A DNA stretch of 11,378 nt, taken from NCBI GenBank assembly GCA_035315885.1, contig DATFXM010000189.1, forward strand, positions 1 to 11,378, given 5' to 3'. Within the stretch, counting starts at the first letter, position 1; every line of letters begins with the position of its first letter. Position numbers and translations under genes: made by a program. The notes under the pieces were generated by a model. That model ran no database searches. It was not told the DNA's origin and saw only the letters and a list, made by a program, of their open reading frames with translations. This DNA is from DATFXM01 sp035315885. Its GTDB lineage: Bacteria; Acidobacteriota; Blastocatellia; UBA7656. Positions 7,288-11,378 of this stretch are shown in pieces.

Positions 7288-8502
7288 ATGAAGTCATCGC
7301 AACCGATAAACGGCCTTCTGGATTCGCTGGTCAGATCACGGCTCCTGCATAGTCAGAGGCTTCCTGCGTATGGCCTCTTTGTTTGCCTCGGCATCCTGGG
7401 CGGATTTCTGACCGCCTTGTTACTTGCGTTGCTGGTTCCTCTTTCGCCTGCCCCGGTTCTGATCTGCGTCGGTTCGGGACTCGCTGCCGCACTAGCGCTC
7501 GCGTATGGAACGCGCGTCGCTCGCGGAGCGGAGGTGTACAGCTTCTATCATTATCAACTTGCGGTGATGGGTGCCGGAGCCGCGGCGCTGTGGATCCTGA
7601 GGCAGCCAGTGTTGATGAACCTCGACGTTCTGATTCTGTCGCTGGGGATCACTCAAGCCGTGGGCAGGCTTGGCTGTCTGGTTGCGGGCTGCTGTTTCGG
7701 GAGACCTTGCGAGTTTGGTGTCTGCTACGCGAGCGAACATGCGGTGAACGGGTTCCCCTGTACTTTGGTAGGAGTCAGGCTCATACCAATTCAATTGATC
7801 GAGTCGATATGGATCGTCATCAGCGTGACTGTCGGAGTCCTCGTTCTCTTCCAGAAAGCACAAGCAGGTTCTGTGGTTTGCTGGTACACGGTGTTGTACA
7901 GCTCGGGCAGGTTCTTTTTTGAGTTTCAGAGAATGGATGCGCTATGCAGGTTCGCGAACCTGACCGAGGCGCAGCTTACGTCATTGATTCTTGTGGCCGT
8001 GGTGGCCGCAATCGAATTAAGCCGCTGGTTGCCTCTTCATCCAGTGCACATTATTGCAGCAGCGTCGCTGTTGGTGATTTCGATCGTGCAAGCACTGCGT
8101 AATTCTGAAGCCGAAGTTCTATCGGGCCAACACGCGCTCGAGCTCGCAGTAGCGGTTCGCGCGGCATCCACTGCTGATGGCAACCCCTCAAATAAAGCGG
8201 CCTGCGCCGGCAAAGAAATCCGTGTCTCGAGGACGTCCCTTGGACTGCTGATTTCGGGAGGTCGTGTTGACGCGGAGCGAGGTTGTTTACTGCACTATTC
8301 GATCTCGCGAGAAGGGCGATCGCTAACGATTCGGTCAGCGCGCAGGCTTGCGCGGCTGCTGGCAAAGCTCAACGGCTGCGAGGCGGTTCGTCTGGTGAGA
8401 GGTACGCACGCGTTTCATGCGTTGATGTTTGTGGCCACGGGTCGTGAGAACGCAACGATTGAAGAAACGCAATTTTGGTTTGCACCGGAGGTGAGGAAAT
8501 GA
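7288..8502 (+). CDS. Lgt-fold membrane protein with altered Cys-rich active loop and soluble C-terminal extension
   Basis: 404 residues; about six to seven hydrophobic helices between residues 27 and 270, then a soluble tail of about 130 residues. It resembles prolipoprotein diacylglyceryl transferase (Lgt), which moves diacylglycerol from phosphatidylglycerol to lipobox Cys in the inner membrane. Visible family elements are GR.G....G..FG (126-138), IPIQLIES (166-173, matching the usual HP.QLYE) and GRFFFEFQR (207-215). In classical Lgt the loop reads GR.GNF.NGE..G. Here it is GRLGCLVAGCCFG, so the Asn and Glu needed in the E. coli enzyme (N146, E151) are replaced by C130 and C135, with C136 beside it, and the usual His-Gly motif of the preceding helix is not evident. 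Ordinary Lgt activity is therefore doubtful. The tail (about 272-404) contains TSLGLLISGG and ARRLARLL and is not a known Lgt part. The gene overlaps the next one by 4 bases, linking it to DUF4157 cargo. Fold: fairly sure. Function: unknown. Confidence 0.85.
   Translation: MKSSQPINGLLDSLVRSRLLHSQRLPAYGLFVCLGILGGFLTALLLALLVPLSPAPVLICVGSGLAAALALAYGTRVARGAEVYSFYHYQLAVMGAGAAALWILRQPVLMNLDVLILSLGITQAVGRLGCLVAGCCFGRPCEFGVCYASEHAVNGFPCTLVGVRLIPIQLIESIWIVISVTVGVLVLFQKAQAGSVVCWYTVLYSSGRFFFEFQRMDALCRFANLTEAQLTSLILVAVVAAIELSRWLPLHPVHIIAAASLLVISIVQALRNSEAEVLSGQHALELAVAVRAASTADGNPSNKAACAGKEIRVSRTSLGLLISGGRVDAERGCLLHYSISREGRSLTIRSARRLARLLAKLNGCEAVRLVRGTHAFHALMFVATGRENATIEETQFWFAPEVRK
8487..8494 (+). promoter_or_regulatory. 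Shine-Dalgarno site that decides the 8499 start
   Basis: GGAGGTGA, a full match to the anti-SD complement, lies inside the end of the Lgt-like gene four bases before the ATG at 8499. It supports that start over the in-frame TTG at 8475 and, with the ATGA stop/start overlap (8499-8502), indicates translational coupling. Confidence 0.75.
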
Positions 8503-10010
8503 GAACTCGCTCCAGGAAAGAGGACTCAAAGACGCGCTCAAAGAGTTCGCGTGCGACCACGACTCCCGATAAGAAGGGAAATGACAGCGTCGCGGGATTG
8601 CACCAGGCGATTGGTAATCAGGGCGTGCTCGAATTGCTTCAAGCGAAACTGAAGGTGAGTCAGCCGCAGGACTCGCTCGAACAAGAGGCGGATCAACTAG
8701 CCGAGCAGGTCGCAAGCTCCGGCGGTACCGGATCGGAACTGCGAGAGCTGTTGGGAGCCGATCTTGATTCGGTGCGCATTCACACCGGTCCGGAAGCGGA
8801 AGAAGCCGCTGACTTGCTCGATGCGCGAGCCTTCACCGTTGGCCGTTCAATTGTCTTCGGACGCGGTGAATATTCACCCGGTACTGGCGAAGGACAGCGG
8901 TTGATTGCTCACGAGTTGGCGCACGTAGGGCAGCAGGCTCACGGCGAAACGCAGGTCCAGCGCGAACCTAAGGACAAAGACAAGGCCGCCGAACCAAAGA
9001 CTCCACACGACCGGATGGTCGTCGAACGTGCAAAACAACGGCTCGCGCTTTTGCAGAAGTTCGTAGACGAGTATGCGGTGCGTGAAGGGCGCCAGCTCCG
9101 TGCCAAGCGCGAGCGTGAGGCCACTCTTCCAAAACGCGAGAAGATGGACCTTGAAGGTTTCGATCCCTTCGCGGAGATTCAGAAACGAGGCAAGCTGGAA
9201 GAGCAACACATTGCCGCTCTGAACACTCGGCCTCTTCAGATCGACATCTCCGAGAGTGAAGTGACGTTCCGCGTAAAATTCCAGGTGAGATTTGAAGACG
9301 AGAAGATGGAATCAAAGTTCACCGAATTGAAAAGCAGTATTGAGCGCGGAATTGAGATGGTCTGGAATCAAACGCTGACCGGTGAAGTCTTCGGGGGGCG
9401 GAAGTTTTCGATTAAACCAGAGATCACAAAGGTGTCGAAGAAGGCTGCGAGGGATTTGAACTACTGGTTGATCACCGTTCGTGAGACTGACACGGGACCG
9501 GTAAACTACCCCGGCTGTGCGCTTGATCAGCCACCGCCCGATACTCCGACCTCGGTGACAGACCCGCTTTGTGATGGCGGAGTGATGAGCATACCCCCGT
9601 CACACATTTCGAAGCCGGACATCCTTGGTCACGAGCTGCTTCACCTCTTCGGCTTTGTAGATCGTTACATGATGCAGACCGTAATGATGCCAGGCAAAAA
9701 ACCAAGAGTTGTTCTCGAGTCTACTCGCAAGACCGGCGGGCGTCCCGACCCGCTTGGTGCAGATACTGGAAAGGTCCTCAGCGAGGATCTCGCGTTCCTG
9801 TTTGACCGGCTCGGGGTCTACGAGAAGGAAGAGAGTCGCGGCCTCGATGTCCTTCGGCAATTGGAGTCACAGGGCATGGGCCTCGGGTTGGTTCTGGCAG
9901 AGATACACCGCCAGGAAGAGATTATCCAATTGGGATACGATCCGAACTCGCTCATCAAACCCCGCCAGGACTTCACCGATAAGATGATTCAACAGGCCGA
10001 GGATCTGTAG
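8499..10010 (+). CDS. DUF4157 protein with C-terminal metzincin-type protease candidate
   Basis: 503 residues. The Lys/Arg/Ser-rich leader (1-30) is followed by GLHQAIGNQGVLELL (33-47), the same leader motif as the genes at 3599 and 10111. Next come an SLEQEADQLAEQV helix (59-71), DUF4157 with VRIHTG (92-97) and HELAH (138-142), then VQRE (153-156), a charged linker (157-240), and a C-terminal catalytic domain. HELLHLFGFVD at 378-388 fits HExxHxxGxxD, the metzincin signature with Asp as third zinc ligand, as in snapalysin (M7). MMQTVMMPG (391-399) follows closely; whether it supplies a Met-turn is unclear. Cys residues at 340 and 358 could form a disulfide or help bind metal. There is no signal peptide. 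The gene is coupled to the Lgt-like gene by a 4-base overlap and, unlike the other two complete payload genes, has no small gene right after it. The substrate is unknown; a bacterial or eukaryotic target is equally possible from sequence. Confidence 0.88.
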   Translation: MRTRSRKEDSKTRSKSSRATTTPDKKGNDSVAGLHQAIGNQGVLELLQAKLKVSQPQDSLEQEADQLAEQVASSGGTGSELRELLGADLDSVRIHTGPEAEEAADLLDARAFTVGRSIVFGRGEYSPGTGEGQRLIAHELAHVGQQAHGETQVQREPKDKDKAAEPKTPHDRMVVERAKQRLALLQKFVDEYAVREGRQLRAKREREATLPKREKMDLEGFDPFAEIQKRGKLEEQHIAALNTRPLQIDISESEVTFRVKFQVRFEDEKMESKFTELKSSIERGIEMVWNQTLTGEVFGGRKFSIKPEITKVSKKAARDLNYWLITVRETDTGPVNYPGCALDQPPPDTPTSVTDPLCDGGVMSIPPSHISKPDILGHELLHLFGFVDRYMMQTVMMPGKKPRVVLESTRKTGGRPDPLGADTGKVLSEDLAFLFDRLGVYEKEESRGLDVLRQLESQGMGLGLVLAEIHRQEEIIQLGYDPNSLIKPRQDFTDKMIQQAEDL

Positions 10011-10014
10011 AAGC

Positions 10015-10089
10015 TCTGAGTTCTGAGTGCTGAGTCCCGACCATCGGTCCACCACCGCGGGGAAATTCACATCTCAGTACTCAGAACTT
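10015..10089 (+). repeat. CTGAGT heptamers forming an imperfect inverted repeat in the intergenic gap
   Basis: Three tandem heptamers (TCTGAGT, TCTGAGT, GCTGAGT) occupy 10015-10035. Bases 10019-10034 pair with 10073-10088 over 16 positions, with one mismatch (10029 against 10078) that would be a G-U pair in RNA. The 38-base loop contains CCGCGG. There is no T run after the right arm, so it is not a standard intrinsic terminator. It fills most of the 100-base gap before the gene at 10111. It may be a REP/MITE-like dispersed repeat or an mRNA-stabilising or attenuating hairpin. Confidence 0.65.
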
Positions 10090-10110
10090 CCGGAAGAAGA
10101 GTCAATCCCG

Positions 10111-11378
10111 ATGCCAAAGAAGTCTGAGCAGATTACCGAAGCCAGAGAGCGCGTCACGTCGAATCCCGCGGTGTCTTCCGCTGCGGAAGCCGAGCATCCA
10201 ATGCTTCATCTGCAGCGAGCCGTTGGAAATCAGGCCGCCCTTGGGCTTTTGGAAGCGAAACTGAGCAGAGAGTCTGAGGATCGAGCGGCGACTGATTCGA
10301 CGAAATTGTCGAGTACGAGTCTAGCCATACAGCGAGCTCCAAAAACACAAGGCATGGCCGCGCCCGCAAAAAGTGCAGGAGGGCCTCAGTTCGGCCGCGC
10401 CTTGTTGGTGGATGACGACGCGGCCACTCTCGAGCCCGGACAGATGCGCAAGCGCGCCTTTCTCTCGCGGCTTCGCGCGAGCGTTTGCAACACCGCGAAC
10501 GAGGCACTCGCTGAAGCCGGCCGAACGGTTGAGGGCTGCCCGTACATCGACAAGTGGCTCTCGTTCTACGAGGGTCAGGACCCGGCGCACATTGAACGAG
10601 CACTTCGCAAGTATGCACCAGAGACTGCCGGCGCGACCTCGGCCGAGGAGTACATTCCGGCTGTAAACAACCGCGTGCGACGCGCGGTCGCCACGTGGGT
10701 CCGAACCGGCCAGCTTACAGGTTTGCCGGATGAGATTGCCGCGATGATGGGAGGTGGAGGTGCTGATCTGTTCGATATGATCGCGGGCCTCATCGGCAGT
10801 GCGGTGTCAGCCGCGATCAGCGGGATCGGGCGGGCGGTTTCCTCTGCGGCAAGTGCCGTTGGCGGATTCTTCTCGGGAGTCGGGCGAGCCCTGTTTAAGA
10901 GAAAGGACGGCAGATCAGGTCTGACAAGAGATCCACAAGGGATCAGGTCACAGTTGGGCCGTGGACAGAATCTCGAGGGAAGTGTCAGCTCGCGGATGAG
11001 TGCGGCGTTCGGGCAGGACTTTTCGCATGTTCGAGTACATACTGACGCAAAGGCTGCTGGACTGTCCGATAGCCTCAACGCGAGGGCATTCACGATTGGT
11101 GGCGATGTAGCGTTCGGGTCGGGTGAGTACCGGCCCGGAACACCCATAGGTGATGCGCTGATTGCACACGAGCTTGCACACGTTGTGCAACAGCGCGGCG
11201 CTGCTAAAACAGATGTTGCGTCGTGGCATTCGGAGGAAGATGCGACTGAGTTCTACGAGAGAGAGGCGGATGTAGCTGCTGCTAATGCGGTGGCAACGCT
11301 GCACGGCGGAAAGCAACTGGGGCGGCCCAGGTCGTCTGTGCTTGGAATGCCGAGACTGCAGAGCTGCTCAAAGAAGAA
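10111..11378 (+). CDS. DUF4157 multidomain protein, paralogue of the 3599 gene (3' partial)
   Basis: The frame is open from the ATG at 10111 to the right edge (422 whole codons plus two bases), so the payload is not seen. GGAAGAAGAG at 10091-10100 is a modest ribosome site. In order: a leader with LQRAVGNQAALGLL (34-47); IQR (73-75); the Cys-pair domain (about 98-210; C126 and C143, spaced 17 as in the 3599 gene); a Gly/Ala-rich hydrophobic segment (217-262) ending VGGFFSGVGRALFKRK; DUF4157 (about 288-362) with HELAH at 353-357; a YEREAD helix (382-387); and RLQSC (415-419), which corresponds to RLQRC in the 3599 protein with Arg changed to Ser. The Cys-pair domain is about three-quarters identical by eye to that of the 3599 protein, while the leaders and linkers differ. 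By analogy the C-terminus should carry a distinct toxin or enzyme. Confidence 0.88.
   Translation, partial: MPKKSEQITEARERVTSNPAVSSAAEAEHPMLHLQRAVGNQAALGLLEAKLSRESEDRAATDSTKLSSTSLAIQRAPKTQGMAAPAKSAGGPQFGRALLVDDDAATLEPGQMRKRAFLSRLRASVCNTANEALAEAGRTVEGCPYIDKWLSFYEGQDPAHIERALRKYAPETAGATSAEEYIPAVNNRVRRAVATWVRTGQLTGLPDEIAAMMGGGGADLFDMIAGLIGSAVSAAISGIGRAVSSAASAVGGFFSGVGRALFKRKDGRSGLTRDPQGIRSQLGRGQNLEGSVSSRMSAAFGQDFSHVRVHTDAKAAGLSDSLNARAFTIGGDVAFGSGEYRPGTPIGDALIAHELAHVVQQRGAAKTDVASWHSEEDATEFYEREADVAAANAVATLHGGKQLGRPRSSVLGMPRLQSCSKK

Noticed and set aside
8475..8477. TTG at 8475 as start of the metzincin-type gene
   Set aside because: The ATG at 8499 has a perfect GGAGGTGA four bases ahead and gives a typical Lys/Arg-rich leader; the TTG would lengthen the overlap without a ribosome site.
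7288..8502. Naming the membrane protein lgt
   Set aside because: The catalytic Asn and Glu of the Lgt loop are replaced by Cys and there is a foreign C-terminal tail, so the symbol would overstate the function.
10019..10088. Intrinsic terminator after the gene ending at 10010
   Set aside because: The stem is long but the loop is 38 bases and no T run follows the right arm, so only a repeat/hairpin is claimed.

Overview
The window is a dense, plus-strand-only stretch of seven protein genes from a bacterium of moderately high GC content. No RNA gene, transposase, integrase, CRISPR array or housekeeping gene is visible. The lineage cannot be fixed from the sequence. The large multidomain proteins, the expanded DUF4157 set and a dispersed-looking CTGAGT-type repeat would fit an environmental, large-genome bacterium such as an acidobacterium, but that is a weak inference.

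The unifying theme is DUF4157, a HExxH-containing module known to be enriched in cargo proteins of extracellular contractile injection systems (eCIS) and in other polymorphic toxins. Four genes carry it, each with the hallmark VR(I/V/L)HTG...ARAF.VG..I.FG.GEY.PGT...L.AHELAHV block and each with a different remainder. (1) 1-3107, cut by the left edge: DUF4157, helical region, hydrophobic segment, a long Lys/Arg/Glu helix and a C-terminal HNH-like nuclease candidate. (2) 3599-6739: leader, a Cys-containing domain, a Gly/Ala-rich hydrophobic segment, DUF4157, a helical domain and a C-terminal gluzincin-type HEYVH...E protease candidate. (3) 8499-10010: leader, DUF4157, linker and a C-terminal metzincin-type HELLHLFGFVD protease candidate. 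(4) 10111 to the right edge: a close paralogue of the front half of (2), whose C-terminal payload lies outside the window.

Between them sit two small genes. 3149-3574 follows the nuclease candidate and is a probable immunity protein. 6747-7214 follows the gluzincin candidate by 7 bases and may play the same part. 7288-8502 encodes a polytopic membrane protein of the Lgt (prolipoprotein diacylglyceryl transferase) fold whose catalytic loop is changed to a Cys-rich form and which has a soluble C-terminal extension. It overlaps the metzincin gene by 4 bases (ATGA), so the two are probably translated together.

Spacing is tight (41, 24, 7, 73, -4 and 100 bases), suggesting one or two transcription units. 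The only non-coding structure of note is an imperfect inverted repeat built on CTGAGT heptamers in the 100-base gap before the last gene. The best reading is a cargo/effector island: modular proteins share a leader and a possibly self-processing DUF4157 cassette bounded by (I/L/V)QR motifs and deliver different payloads. No eCIS sheath, tube, baseplate or AAA+ gene is in the window, so the delivery machine is inferred, not seen.
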